Assembly: GCA_947623455.1 (NCBI GenBank)
Contig: OX392534.1
Span: 9,744,001 to 9,808,000 of the forward strand
DNA: 64,000 bases
Reading direction: 5' to 3'
DNA from: Mimachlamys varia
Lineage: Eukaryota > Mollusca > Bivalvia > Pectinida > Pectinidae
Made by a program: the position numbers and the translations under genes. The notes under the pieces were generated by a model. The model saw nothing but the letters and a program-made list of their open reading frames with translations. It made no database searches and was not told where the DNA came from. This document shows positions 1-12,187 of this stretch, in pieces; within the stretch, counting starts at the first letter, position 1, and each line of letters starts with the position of its first letter.

Positions 1-690
1 TGTCCCTAGTATCCCTACAGGTAAACTGCCCCTAATATCCCTACAGGTAATACGCTGTCCCTAGTATTATTCCTACAGGTAAGCTGTCCCTAGTATCCCT
101 ACAGGTAAACTGTCCCTAATATCCCTACAGGTAAGCTATCCCTTGTATCCCTACAGGTAAGCTGTCCCTAGTATCCCTACAGGTAAGCTGTCCCTAGTAT
201 CTCCACAGGTAAGCTGTCCCTAGTATCCCTACAGGTAAACTGTCCCTAGTATCCCTACAGGTAAGCTGTCCCTAGTATCCCTACAGGTAAGCTGTCCCTA
301 GTATCCATACAGGTAAGCTGTCCTTAGTATCCCCACAGGTCAGCTGTCCCTAGTATCCCTACAAGTAAGCTGTCCCTAGTATCCCTACAGGTAAGCTGTC
401 CCTAGTATCCATACAGGTAAACTGTCCCTAGTATCCCTACAGGTAAACTGTCCCTAGTATCCCTACAGGTAAGCTGTCCCTAGTATCCCTACAGGTAAGC
501 TGTCCCTAGTATCCATACAGGTAAACTGTCCCTAGTATCCATACAGGTAAGCTGTCCCTAGTATCCCTACAGGTAAGCTGTCCCTAGTATCCATACAGGT
601 AAACTGTCCCTAGTATCCATACAGGTAAGCTGTCCCTAGTATCCCTACAGGTAAGCTGTCCCTAGTATCCATACAGGTGAGCTATAACTC
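1..690. repeat. 26-bp minisatellite whose unit is an acceptor joined to a donor
   Basis: About 26 head-to-tail copies of a 26-bp unit, TGTCCCTAGTATCCCTACAG followed by GTAAGC, with scattered substitutions (CTACAG to ATACAG, GTAAGC to GTAAAC). The array runs off the left edge and decays after about 690 into degenerate copies (to about 790). Read on the + strand, every unit carries a pyrimidine-rich tract, CAG and immediately GTAAG, so it looks like a 3' splice site abutting a 5' splice site with no exon between. It lies about 215 bp upstream of the first contactin exon in the window, so it is inside a contactin intron. Whether an exon lies just left of the window and seeded the array cannot be seen. 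Confidence 0.95.
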
Positions 691-905
691 ATAACAGGTA
701 ATTATAGCTATCCCTTTGTATCCCTAGATAATTATGATCTCTCTCAGGTAAGCTGTCTCTCTGTATCCCCATGTGTGATTTATCCCTGTATAGATGAGCG
801 ATTGAATATCCCTACAAAATGATGTCCACAGTAATGTATGCTCAAGGGTGATAAAGTCTTTTGTTTTTAATTTTCTGTTAATAACATCTATTTTTTTCAT
901 TTCAG

Positions 906-3900
906 ATTATAAGACTATTCCTGGTGCTCCCCCAGAGGTACCTCCCGAAATGGTAGGGGGTGGTGGGGGTAAGGTTGGAGAGCTCAGAATTACCTGGAAG
1001 GTAGGCATTCACACCTCTAATTAGTGTTCAGGATCTGTTAATTTCAATTTAACATTAAGGTATCATCAGTTGTTACCAGTGGTATTGTATATACAAAAAT
1101 GTACCTTGTACTATCTATCAAAATTATTTAAATTCCAGTTGTTCATTTCTGATAGAATAGAAAATACCTTATCCAGCTAAAAACATTAATTTACCTGGAG
1201 AATTATCCTCTGAATATTATAGTTCATGGAATTATTATTTGTTGGTATAGTATTTAAACTTAAAGGTCAAACTGAATGGCAAAAAAAAAGAAAATTGAAC
1301 CTTAAACAGGGTTAAAACAATAACATACATTAAATAAGTGAGTGTCAGAGTCCCACTTATCATTGATATATGAGTTGGTATTGCCTGTTTTTAACCTTAA
1401 ATAACATGGAGATATTTGTGTGACAGCCCCTGCCTCCTGTGGACCAGTTTGGCTGGGGAATCGGCTACCTGGTGGAATGGAAATTACGACAGATAGATAT
1501 TGGTACCTCGCGCTCCACGTGGGCACATGTAAGTCATCAATGTAATCAATAACAAAATGGTATCAGTCATTTATTTAAGCCATTTAAAAGTTATCCAGAT
1601 TTTCATTTTTCGATTGAAGGTAAACTGTCTATCAATTATGCAGACTACAATGTTACAACACCTCCAAATCCTGTTTGATATTTCATGCTTAAGTAACTGC
1701 ATCAAGACTTAATACTGCAGATTTCATTTGATTTTTCAGAGACTCTCAAGATCTTCCATTTAGAACAATATTAAAAGGCATATTTTTTCCTTGCATACAA
1801 TCTGTACATAATTGATTAGCATATAGTTTGATGGGTTGTCATTTTACGGATCTTTCCCTACCTAACTAGGCGCACACATTTCTTTCGATACAAAATAAAA
1901 TGACTTGTAAAGTTGTATAGCTTGTTTGCTGTATTATAAATTTTCATCAACAAGTTTGCCTTTAAATGATAAAAAACATATACATGCCTGTGATATTTCT
2001 CTTCTATGCGTATGCGACAGGCCCGTGTCTATGGTAACAAGAGTGTGTACTCGACCACGGTTGGAGCGGATTTAACCTATGTCGAGTATGAAGTACGAGT
2101 GACACCGTTCAACATGTTCGGGGACGGTAAAGCTTCACTCACATCATTTGTCTACTCTGCCGAGGGATGTAAGTCATGCGATCGTACCAGTAGAAATAAT
2201 TCTGGGTGCTATCAAACCTAACTATAATGATCTTAAAGGCCCAATATACGTAACTTTCAGCATAAAGTGAAGCAAAAATCAAGCCAAATAACTTATTATG
2301 TTGATAGATTTAGTTAAGATTAACTGATATCAGCAATATTCAAGATGAATTCTTGCGCAGTTACCGGTACAGCAGCATTTGAAACACGGTATTTGTAAAC
2401 ACACATCCATTTCAAACTGTCTTCTACCTTCGGTTTGTTATTGAAGTGGGTCCCACCTGAATTATTTTCAATTCTTTGGATTTTTTGTCAAGAGTTTCTT
2501 GCAAGTTACCGCTCAGGTTAACTTCGTTTTAGGCTTATTTTTGCATGGTTATCAACTGGATTTTTTTTTATAATTTTTCAGAATCCTGAAAAATTTCCTG
2601 AAGTTACGTATATTGGGCCTTTAATGTACTGTCAGCCTTTGAGACTTTGCCTTTGTAAGGAGGTGTCACATTGGGGACTTTGCCTTTGTAAGGGGGTGTC
2701 ACATTTGGGACTTACAGCCACCTGATACAGAATTAACCTCAAAGTTGTACAACATGATAATCTTATTTAATTCAAAGTATATATATATTTCATCTGTCAT
2801 GATCAAACTTCATACCAAACATTTGAACTCTCTAACTCAAATTCGCTGACGATGTGGACCATGTGAGATAACAAGGTTCAATTGTATAAACCATCGTCAT
2901 CACTCATTTTTAGGTACTTGGTAGATCCTTTATCAAATTTACACCTATCAGTATCTTTATCAAAATTGTGTTGACACCAGCAGTTAGAAGATTTAAATTG
3001 AAGTCTGTCAACTTCATTTCTTTTTGTTAAATTAGAATATAAAAAGTCCAGCCATCTGTCAATAAAGTCAGTATTTAGGCAATTATGTTTTTCTCAAATT
3101 GATGAAGATGATTGATATTGACAGTGCCAGTCAGTGCACCCACAAAGGTGTATGCCGACAGCTATAACAGTACAGCCATAACTGTCCACTGGAAACCAGT
3201 GAAAAACACCATCCAGAGCATGAAAGGTCGTCTCCGTGGTTACAAGGTAGGGAAATAGTTCAAACTGTAAAGGAACTAAAACAATCATTATAACATTCCC
3301 TTTGCTTTAAAATCAATATTTTGGAAGTATATCCAAATACTTTAGATATAGTCGGGTGAAATCTGAGATATGTAATTTCATTATATCTGGTAGTTTCGGT
3401 TACAATAATAGTATCAGTTTCATCTAAGGATTGAAGCTACTTGTAATGCTTTTGTCGATTTCATGGGATGATGAGTTGGTCTTAAAACAAATTAGTTTAG
3501 TTCAGTGTTTAAATTTGTATCAAGCTGCAAGTGTACAGCAGCCATGTTTCACTAGCTCGTGAATGAAGCCGCTGGATTTCAAAGTTCTTCATCTTCTGAA
3601 ATTTGAAGCTACAGTAATTGAATATCAAATTAGACTGGAAACAAGACATAGTTTGAAAGGAGGAAACAATTTGACATATAAGAAAAACTTGTATTGACAT
3701 TTTGGTGCTTTATATATCCACAAACAAACACAATTTTAACCAATAATTTTACTGCCTGTTGGAGTATCTATTCCAGAAGTATGGCAGCTAGGGAACAGAC
3801 CAGCCATGGACATCGTGCTACATAATAATCTGTTACAGGTAAATTACTGGCTACGTGAAGGCGGGGACGAGATGCACGCCATCCAGGCTATTTTCTACGG

Positions 3901-6568
3901 TGACATCGACCAAGCCATCATCATCGGCCTCCTGCCAGACACCTGGTACTACTTCAATGTACAGGTGTTTAACACAGCAGGCAATGGTCAGAAGAGCGAG
4001 AAGTACCCACAGGAAACTGACCGATACCGTATGTATATAAACTTTATCTTATAACAGTCCCCAGGAGACTGATCAATATCGTAGGTATAAGTAAAACTTT
4101 ATTTATCTTATAACAATCCTCAGGAGACTGATCGATACCCTGTGTATATACATATGTATTAACTTTATATATCTTATAACAACTATGTAACAAGTTATTG
4201 CGGCATGTATTAATCACTATTGTAGACCAAACAGTTTTTTGAAAGGTATTTAGAAAAAAAATGGAAATTTATGACTAACAAGAATTTGTGTAAAAAAAAA
4301 CCAACAAAAAAGAAATTTGTATTGGATTTGATCAGCAACAAATCATACTTTTAGTTATAAGTTGTGAAAATTTTTGAAAGCTTTATGCATCTTGGTGTTA
4401 TTCACAAATATTTAAATATTGATTCAGGTCCTATGCGGTATCCAACAGAGGTTCACGTCCACTCTCACGGTACCGAGTCTGCCAAGGTGACCTTCAGGGG
4501 AGTGTCAACCCAGGTGGACGAGGAACCTTTAAGAGGCTACATGGTGGGTACTTAAGGGGTTACATGGTGGGTACAGAAGGGGCTCCATGGTGAGTACTTA
4601 AGGGGCTACATGGTGGGTAGTTAAGGAGCTACATTATGGGTACTTAAGGAGCTACATGATGGGTACTTAAGGAGCTACATGGTGGGTACATAAGGGGCTA
4701 CATGGTGAATAAAAATGAGAAACATGTACATTTTTGAGAGGTATTTTGTGCTTTTGTCAGCTAAAAAAAATTGCAACCAAAAGAAAAAAAATCAACAACT
4801 TTTTGATGGAGATTTGAAATTGTGTGTGAAAAAAAATGTTTCTTAAGGGTACTTAAGGGGCTACAGGGTGGGTACTTAAGAGGCTACATAGTGGGTACTT
4901 AAGGGGCTGCATGGTGGGTATTTAAGGGGCTACATGGTGGGTACTTAAGAGGCTACATTATGGGTACTTAAGGGGCTACATGGTGGGTACTTCAGGGGCT
5001 ACATGGTGGGTACCTAAGGGGCTACATGGTTGGTACTTAAGGAGCTACATGGTGGGTACCTAAGGGGCTACATGGTGGGTACTTAAGGGGATACATGGTG
5101 GGTACTTAAGGAGCTACATGGTGGGTACCTAAGGGGCTACATGGTGGGTACTTAAGGGGCTACATGGTGAGTACTTCAGGGGTTACATGGTGGGTACATT
5201 GGGGGGGGGGGCTACATGATGGGTACTTAAGGAGCTACATGGTGGGTACCTAAGGGGCTAAATGGTGGGTACTTAAGGGGATACATGGTGGGTACTTAAG
5301 GAGCTACATGGTGGGTACCTAAGGGGCTACATGGTGGGTACTTAAGGGGCTACATGGTGAGTACTTCAGGGGTTACATGGTGGGTACATTGGGGGGGGGG
5401 GGGCTACATGATGGGTACTTAAGGAGCTACATGGTGGGTACCTAAGGGGCTAAATGGTGAATAAAAATGAGAATCATGTACATTTTTGAGGGGTATTTTG
5501 TGCTTTTGTCAGCTAAAAAAAATTGCAACCAAAAGAAAAAAAATCAACAACTTTTTGATGGAATTGTGTGTGAAAAAAATGTAAAAATGAGTCCCTTTAT
5601 AAGTAAAGAAATAAGCATTATTTCATGTAATTACATGCCTGTTATTTGTATATAGATAAAATACTGGGAGTCATCTGAGGACATCCGTCAGGCAAAAACA
5701 CTGGACGTTGAAAAGGCCAATGTGGGTATTATTTACGGATTAAAGAAGGGAATAGTCTACAAACTCAGGGTGCTGGGATACAGTCAAGGTGGCGAGGGGA
5801 AAATGTCTTCTCCGGCTACTCTCTTCACGATGGGTAGGTATCAGTGTTACTATTGTATAGTCCAGGGGAAAATGTCTTCTCCGGCTACTCTCTTCACGAT
5901 GGGTAGGTATCATGTGTTACTATTGTATAGTCAAGGGGAAAATGTCTTCTCCGGCTACTCTGTTCATGATGGGTAGGTATCATGTGCTACTATTGTATAG
6001 TCAAGGGGAAAATGTCTTCTCCGGCTACTCTCTTCACGATGGGTAGGTATCATGTGTTACTATTGTATAGTCAAGGGGAAAATGTCTTCTCCGGCTACTC
6101 TCTTCACGATGGGTATACATTGTATATCTAATGGGGTACATCAGGTCAGGAGAAGCCAAATAATTGAACTATTTGTAATATGGAGGCGCTTGTGTATAGT
6201 AGAGTAGAGAAAAAAAAAAGATAAATAAATCTTACTTAGCTTTGATTTAAAATTACATTTTCATGAATGTGAACTTAAACTTCTAATGAGTGATTGAATT
6301 AATGTTGAGTCCACTATTTATGTTGCACATATTTTGATTCCTTGGATTATCTCAGAAATATATCTAAACTGTATATATATTTATCACATAAAATACCAAA
6401 TGTGATGAAGTACATGTTTATTCCTGTCTATTTTTCCTATAAGCGGGTGGCAGTATTCCTTACGACCCGACATCAACTGACATCATGGCCGCCGCCTCCA
6501 GCCTCTCCGTCTCCATGACGATCACTGTGATATGTACCATAGCATCTCTAGTGCTCTTCCTAGTCTGA
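906..6568 (+). CDS. CNTN: Contactin, C-terminal part: FN3 domains 2-4 and GPI-anchor signal (8 exons; 5' part outside window)
   Basis: Contactins are cell-surface adhesion proteins with six Ig and four FN3 domains, anchored by GPI. Exons I join in phase: 906-1000, 1427-1528, 2021-2168, 3125-3246, 3839-4028, 4428-4543, 5656-5833, 6444-6568. The first begins with APPEVPPEMVGGGGG before a TW, matching the start of contactin FN3-2 as I recall it. Exons 1-3 give FN3-2, exons 4-5 FN3-3 (with the contactin-like VFNTAGNG strand), exons 6-7 FN3-4. The last exon encodes a short linker, small residues (AAASS) suitable as a GPI attachment site, then a hydrophobic tail ending SLVLFLV and TGA at 6566, with no cytoplasmic segment. 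Odd points: the 3839 exon starts GTAAAT directly after CAG, and the 6444 acceptor ends ATAAG rather than CAG. Three introns begin with tandem copies of the preceding exon end. Ortholog within the contactin family is not resolved; invertebrates usually have one. Confidence 0.9.
2233..2624. mobile_element. MITE with 20-bp perfect TIRs and TTAA target duplication (copy 1)
   Basis: Positions 2237-2256 read AGGCCCAATATACGTAACTT and 2601-2620 are its exact reverse complement. Both ends are flanked by TTAA (2233-2236 and 2621-2624), the target duplication typical of piggyBac-type transposases. The 384-bp interior has no coding capacity. It sits in the contactin intron following the exon at 2021-2168. 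A shorter relative is at 11993-12187. Transposase family is inferred from TTAA only. Confidence 0.88.
4006..4165 (+). repeat. Contactin exon end and donor, three tandem copies
   Basis: The last bases of the exon ending at 4028 (CAGGAAACTGACCGATACC, then GTATGT) and about 45 bp of intron recur twice more downstream, at about 4066 and 4122, as CAGGAGACTGAT... followed by ...ACTTTAT...ATCTTATAACA. Unit is roughly 56-65 bp. The first intronic copy reads ATATCGTAGGT where the real donor reads ATACCGTATGT, so a GT donor is kept; the second reads ATACCCTGTGT. Copies have diverged by several substitutions and small indels. Confidence 0.85.
4531..5460 (+). repeat. 23-bp array seeded by a contactin exon-donor junction
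   Basis: The exon 4428-4543 ends AGAGGCTACATG with donor GTGGGTACTTAAG. The following array repeats GGGGCTACATGGTGGGTACTTAA, i.e. exon end plus donor, about 30 times with variants (CTACATGATGGG, ACCTAAGG, G-runs). It is interrupted at about 4708-4850 by a block starting GAATAAAAATGAGAA that also follows the array at about 5458-5600, so array and flank were duplicated together. Within it, about 190 bp containing a run of G (5198-5210) is repeated at 5388-5403, a higher-order duplication. Confidence 0.92.
5795..6115 (+). repeat. 70-bp repeat of contactin exon end plus donor, five copies
   Basis: The last 40 or so bases of exon 5656-5833 (AGGGGAAAATGTCTTCTCC ... TTCACGATGG, donor GTAGGT) and about 30 bp of intron are repeated four more times at about 70-bp spacing (starts near 5796, 5865, 5935, 6005, 6075). 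Three intronic copies keep GTAGGT and the last reads GTATAC. Copies are nearly identical, so the expansion is recent. Using a downstream copy as donor would lengthen the exon by about 70 bp and shift the frame. Confidence 0.92.
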
Positions 6569-8818
6569 GTATCGGTGCTTGTCATCATTCAAGTCTCTGC
6601 CTAATCCTGTCTTGTAAAATATTATACATTTAATGTGAAAAGCAGAAAAGATCTTTTTTACTTTAATACTGATATTCTAGGAATAAAGCTTCTAATTATG
6701 GCACCATTATATTATTTTATGTCTCTTTTGTTGAAGGTAATTTAATTCCTGTGGTTTATTTATGTTTTTATGTAAATAACACTCTAGTCCCGTATAATTC
6801 AAAACAATCAATATTTTTTGTAAGCAGATGTTGTCGAAGACCCATATAGTTCTATCTAGTTGCCTTTATTTGTTTTTTTGTTGGTGTTAATACAGTTATA
6901 TACATTTTGTACTAATCGTGTATATGTTCGTAGAATGATATTCTGATGAGATTAATGTTTTTGTTTACGATGATTCTAGACAGAAGTTAAGTAGTGAAAT
7001 ATCCATTGTAATAGGCTCTACAAATCTACAGAAATATACAATTAACAGGGTATGTCACCTTATCTGTATTACTGGTAGTATTAATCAAGGGGGATCCTTT
7101 AAAGGATCGAAGCACAAGTTCATCCACGAGATAATAATGGATAATATGGTTAAAGTAATTGCATGTACATTGCCCATTACCTCCTGAATCAGAATGAACT
7201 TGCTCCTCAAAGATTAAGTTGACTTATCTAGTAAAATCTCTGATCTGGTAAAATGTCTAGTCAAGCCTTTAATTGTTATTGCTAATAGATACCAGTATTG
7301 ATATTATAACTCACAACCATTTTGGTGAAATATATTTGTGTATTCCTGGATCTCAATTACCCACTTAATTTGATTATTTCCCAAGTTATGAAGGTTTAAG
7401 TATTCTTGGTAAATATAAATTTACTTCTTACAAGATTTGGATTTTACATTCCCTTGACAATTAGCTCTGACATTTTTAAAGATAATAAAAATTTATCTGG
7501 TATTTAAAAATGATGTGACATTTATCTCTTCAACTTTTATCTTTAAAACTATTTCTATGCTTGATTTTTCTTCTAATGTGGTGTTCATCTATTTTTTTTT
7601 CAAATTCAATACAGCTAGTTTAGTGCATTGCTTGCATTTGCAGCATCAGACAGATGATTGTATTATAAAAGTCATCATTTAGACCTGCAGACTATACCTA
7701 TACCGAATGACAAAGAATATCTCTAGAATGTTTTGGGTGAGACAACAAGATTTGTGGAAGCATTGAACTTACAAATGCTATATATGTTGGATATGTTGAG
7801 ATTATTTGTTCTTCCTTATAATTACAACGTACAATATGGGAGGGGCGGGAGGCGGGAGACCCACCACCCATCAAATATCATTACTTAAAAGTTGAACATC
7901 CATCAAAGTGTAAAGCAATTACTTTATATTACCTTTAAATATTAAAAGTGATTTATCATAAGGAGTGGTTGAAGGCAGATTTAGTTTTAACCCTAGGCCT
8001 ACCACCCATGAATATATATATAATGAATAAAGGTGCATCCCACCTCCCCTACACAGTTAATTATGGAATAGCCCTGATGTATTCGTGGTGTAATGGCCGA
8101 CAGCTGGTAACGAGGGTATGCTTGTATTTGTCAGATTTGAATTTGTTACTTGTGAAATATTTTTGTTGATTATTGTCAGCACCTAGAAAGAATGTATGAA
8201 TGAAATAATTATTATATGATTGATTCATGAATATATGAAAGAAAGTGAATTAATATGTTTATGAGAAAAATGTTGTACAAGTGTATTGTCAGTGATTTAT
8301 TAATTAATACATTGCTGTAAATGACTTAAAAAATATCTGGTTGATTAATTCAATTGTTTGGGAATTTTATTTTTGTTTGTTTGTTGAATATATTTTTTGT
8401 TTAATGTTTCACTGTTTCAGCATTGTAATATTAATTCACCAAGTGTAATTATGAAAATATTTATCATCTGAAAAGCCACCATTCTGCCTGTGTTCTTATT
8501 TAACATAAGTTATTAAGTATAACAAACAGGTGCTGTAATTATATGTACATACTAGAGGATTGACTATACACACATTCTATTGAAGTACAAGATTTTTGAA
8601 GCATCAAGTTACTGTCTTTAATCTGATTTACAAAATGTAACAAATAGCTGCAAACGTTTGTTTTTGATTTGATCACAGATCTGAGTGGAATTTAGTCATT
8701 ATAATGCTAGTCCATTTTTGTTAAAATTTCATATCTGTGGGTGGTGCATTTCCTGATTTTTTAGCAATTTTCTTTTTATATTACCAGGTATTAAAAAAAT
8801 ACTATTTCACTCATTTTT
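6569..8818 (+). other. Contactin 3' UTR and flank, no further gene seen
   Basis: AT-rich sequence after the contactin stop. AATAAA at 6682-6687, about 115 bases after the stop, is a possible polyadenylation signal; other AATAAA-like strings occur farther on, so the true 3' end is not fixed. No ORF here shows coding character, and no recognisable repeat was seen before the element at 8819. Confidence 0.4.
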
Positions 8819-10827
8819 AGCTCACCTGGACCGAAGGTCCGGTGAGCTTATGCCATGGCGCAGCGTCCGTCGTCCGGCGTCCGGCGTCCGGCCGTCGTCT
8901 GTCAACATTTTCTTCAAATCGCTACTAGTCAAAAAGTCCTTATTGGATTTTAACCAAATTTGGTCAGAAACATCCTTGGGCGAAGGGGAACAGATTTTGC
9001 ATAAATGGTGACTCTGACCCCCAAAGGGCCAGAGGTGCGGGGCCCAATAGGGAAAATAGAGGTAATTCTTTAAATCTCTTCTTGTCAAAAAGTCCTGATT
9101 GGATTTTGATCAAATTTAGTCAGAAACATCTTTTAGGGAAGGGGAACAGATTTTGCTTAAATGGTGACTCGGACCCCAAAGGGGCCAGAGGGGCAGGGCC
9201 CAATAGGGAAAATAGAGGTAATTCCTTTAAATCTCTTCTTGTCAAAAAGTTCTAATTGGATTTTGGCCAAATTTAGTCAGAAACATCCTTGGGCGAAGGG
9301 GAACAGATTTTGCATAAATGGTGATTCTGACCCCTAAGGGCCCAGAGGGGCGGGGCCCAATAGGGGAAATAGAGGTAATTCCTTTAAATCTCTTCTTGTC
9401 AAAAAGTCCTGATTGGATTTTGGCCAAATTTAGTCAGAAACATCGTTGAGGGAAGGGGAACAGATTTTGCATAAATGGTGACTCTGACCCTAAAGGGGCC
9501 AGAGGGGCGGGGCCCAATAGGGAAAATAGAGGTAATTCTTTAAATCTCTTCTTGTCAACAAGTCCTGATTGGATTTTGACCAAATTAAGTCAGAAACATC
9601 CTTTTGGGAAGGGGAACAGATTTTGCATAAATGGTGACTTGGACCCCAAAGGGGCCAGAGGGGCGGGGCCCAATAAGGGAAATAGAGGTAATTCCTTTAA
9701 ATTTCTTCTTGTCTTAAAGTTATGATTGGATTTTGACCAAATTTAGTCAGAAACATCGTTGAGGGAAGGGGAACAGATTTTGCATAAATGGTGACTCTGA
9801 CCCTAAAGGGCCCAGAGGGGCGGGGCCCAATAGGGGAAATAGAGGTAATTCCTTTAAATCTCTTCTTGTCATAAAGTTATGAATGGATTTGGCCCAAATT
9901 CGGTCAGAAACATCCTTAGTGGAAGGGGAACAGATTTTGCATAAATGGTGACTCCGACCCCTAAGGGGCCAGAGGGGCGGGGCCCAATAAGGGAAATAGA
10001 GGTAATTCCTTTAAATCTCTTCTTGTCATAAAGTTATGAATAGATTTTGTCCAAATTTGGTCAGAAACATCGTTGGGCGAAGGGGAACAGATTTTGCATA
10101 AATGGTGACACTGGCACCCAAGGGGCCAGAGGGGCGGGGCCAAATAGGGAAAATAGAGGTAATTCCTTTAAATCTCTTCTTGTCAAAAAGTCCTGATTGG
10201 ATTTTGACCAAATAAGGTCAGAAACATCTTTTGGGGAAGAGGAACAGATTTTGCATAAATGGTGACTCGGACCCCAAAGCTGCCAGAGGGGCGGGGCCCA
10301 ATAAGGGAAATAGAGGTAATTCCTTTAAGTCTCTCTTGTCATAAAGTTATGAATAGATTTTGTCCAAATTTGGTCAGAAACATCGTTGGGGGAAGGGGAA
10401 CAGATTTTGCATAAATGGTGACTCTGAACCCTAAGGGCCCAGATGCACTGGGCCAATTAGGGGAAATACAGGTAATTCTTTTAAAATCTCTTCTTGTCAT
10501 AAAGTTATGAATGGATTTGGCCCAAATTTGGTGAGAAACATTCTTGGGGGAAGGGGAACAAATTTTGCATAAATGGTGACTCTGACCCCTAAGGGGCTAG
10601 AGGGGCGTGGCCCATTAAGGGAAATAGAGGTAATTCCTTTAAATCTCTTCTTGTCATAAAGTTATGAATAGATTTTGTCCAAATTTGGTCAGAAACATCG
10701 TTGGGGGAAGAGGAACATATTTTGCATAAATGGTGACTCTGACCCCTAAGGGGCTATTTTGGCACTTAAGGGTTACAAGTCAGAGATTAATTCCAGGTGA
10801 GCGATGCAGGCCCATTGGGCCTCTTGT
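8819..10827. mobile_element. Non-autonomous element with about 12 internal 156-bp repeats (family A, copy 1)
   Basis: The left end is a hairpin (AGCTCACC.GGACC, GAA, GGTCCGGTGAGCT; 8819-8848) followed by a GTCC/GTCG-rich stretch. The middle is about 12 tandem copies of a 156-bp unit recognisable by TTTGGTCAGAAACATCGTTG, GGGGAACAGATTTTGCATAA and GGGGCCAGAGGGGCGGGGCC. The right end has CCAGGTGAGCGATGCAGG, an inverted match to the left end, then palindrome AGGCCCATTGGGCCT and final CTTGT. Subterminal inverted repeats, a 3' palindrome and internal satellite units resemble Helentron-associated (HINE/pearl-like) elements of bivalves; that assignment is inference. No transposase is present. Short ORFs in both strands come from the repeat. 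Confidence 0.85.
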
Positions 10828-11695
10828 CATATTGTCTTGTAGAGTCTCCACTGAAATGTTTACAAATATCTAGTCAAATAATTAATAGTCAATTTATGCA
10901 TACTTTTTACTGTGTTGTTTAGTGTCTTTTGTAAGTTCTTGTAGTAGAAATTCTATTTTGCTAAAATTTGCCCTGTATTTAGTTCCTACAGATATTTTTT
11001 TTGTCCTTTTTAGTGAACATAGCTAATAAAATTATATATCTATACTTCTTAAAAAAAAAATATTTACTAGACCTAGAAAAAAAATAAATTTTAAGATTGT
11101 GAAGCTCCTGGTTTATACTTTACTACTAGAAATTATAAAAAGGAAAAAGGCACAAAAGTTACCATGATTTATATACCAGGTAATGTATTTTAGCATACAG
11201 AAAGCAGAATGATAAGTAAAAAGTTACATAATGTCAGTTGACTAGAACTCTTTTGTGTTGTACCTAGTACTGGTCTAGAGATCAAGTTTATATACATGTA
11301 AATTATCACTAGTATGTAGTCCATATATACATATGTTTATGTATGGTATTTAAATTAGTATATGTATGTAGATATATTTTTATTGTGTTCACTCCAAAAT
11401 ACTCATATTGAACAAGTGTAATTTTTTTTCACTTCAAACTGAAGTCATAAATAACACAGCCGAGTCTATAAATGTGACTTGTAATACAATGTAAGCATAT
11501 TGGAAATTAGATTTTGAACAATCATTGAGTATATAAGGAGAATATTCATTTAATAATATTACATTTGTACATGCATACTGGTATATATGAAAATATGTAT
11601 TTAATATATGTATATGCATTCCGTCACTTTTGAAATCCATTTATTTGAAAATGCATGTTTTTTTTTGTTTTATATAAAGATAATATTCATAAATG
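10828..11695. other. AT-rich intergenic sequence
   Basis: No coding exon, RNA gene or clear repeat seen; several A and T homopolymers and TATATA-rich stretches. Confidence 0.4.
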
Positions 11696-11910
11696 TTCAA
11701 TTGTTTGTTTTCCTTCATTTAAAGAAAATAAAGAAATTAAAGTCTCACCAGATATGGTAATACCGAAAACAAAATAATTCTTTTGTTAAATTTCTTTAGT
11801 GAGTGAATCAATCGTTTGTTTTCTTCATTTAAAGAAAATAAAGAAATTAAAGTCTCACCAAATACGGTAATACCGAAAACAAAACAATGTTTTTGTTGAA
11901 TTTCTTTAGT
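11696..11910. repeat. Direct repeat of about 112 bp, two copies
   Basis: The string AAAGAAAATAAAGAAATTAA with following AGTCTCACCA...GGTAATACCGAAAACAAAA...TTGTT..ATTTCTTTAGTGAGT occurs at about 11720 and again at about 11832. Copies differ by a few substitutions. No function seen. Confidence 0.8.
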
Positions 11911-11992
11911 GAGTATACATGTACACTCACTTTGCTGTCTTTTCTAGTCATGTCTTTACTTTTTACGGACAGTGAAAACATTTTCAGGTCTC

Positions 11993-12187
11993 TTAAAGGC
12001 TGTATACGTAACTTTAGGAATATTTCAGTGATTCTGAAAATTGAATTCTGAAAAAAAATCCAGTCAATAACCATGCAAAAATAAGCATAAAACGTTAATC
12101 TTAACTAAATCTGTATAAATATAAAAAGTTATTAGGGTTGATTTTCGCTTCAAGTTTTACCGAAAGTTAAGTATATTTGGCCTTTAA
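11993..12187. mobile_element. TTAA-flanked MITE, short inverted copy (copy 2)
   Basis: TTAA at 11993-11996 and 12184-12187 bracket a 187-bp element whose ends AGGCTGTATACGTAACTT and (reverse complement) AGGCCAAATATACTTAACTT match the TIRs of the element at 2233-2624. The interior string ATAACCATGCAAAAATAAGC matches the reverse complement of that element near 2540, so this copy is inverted and internally deleted. Confidence 0.8.

Noticed and set aside
1..690. CRISPR-like regular repeats
   Set aside because: Units are contiguous without unique spacers, in a eukaryotic intron; the same holds for the other arrays in the window.
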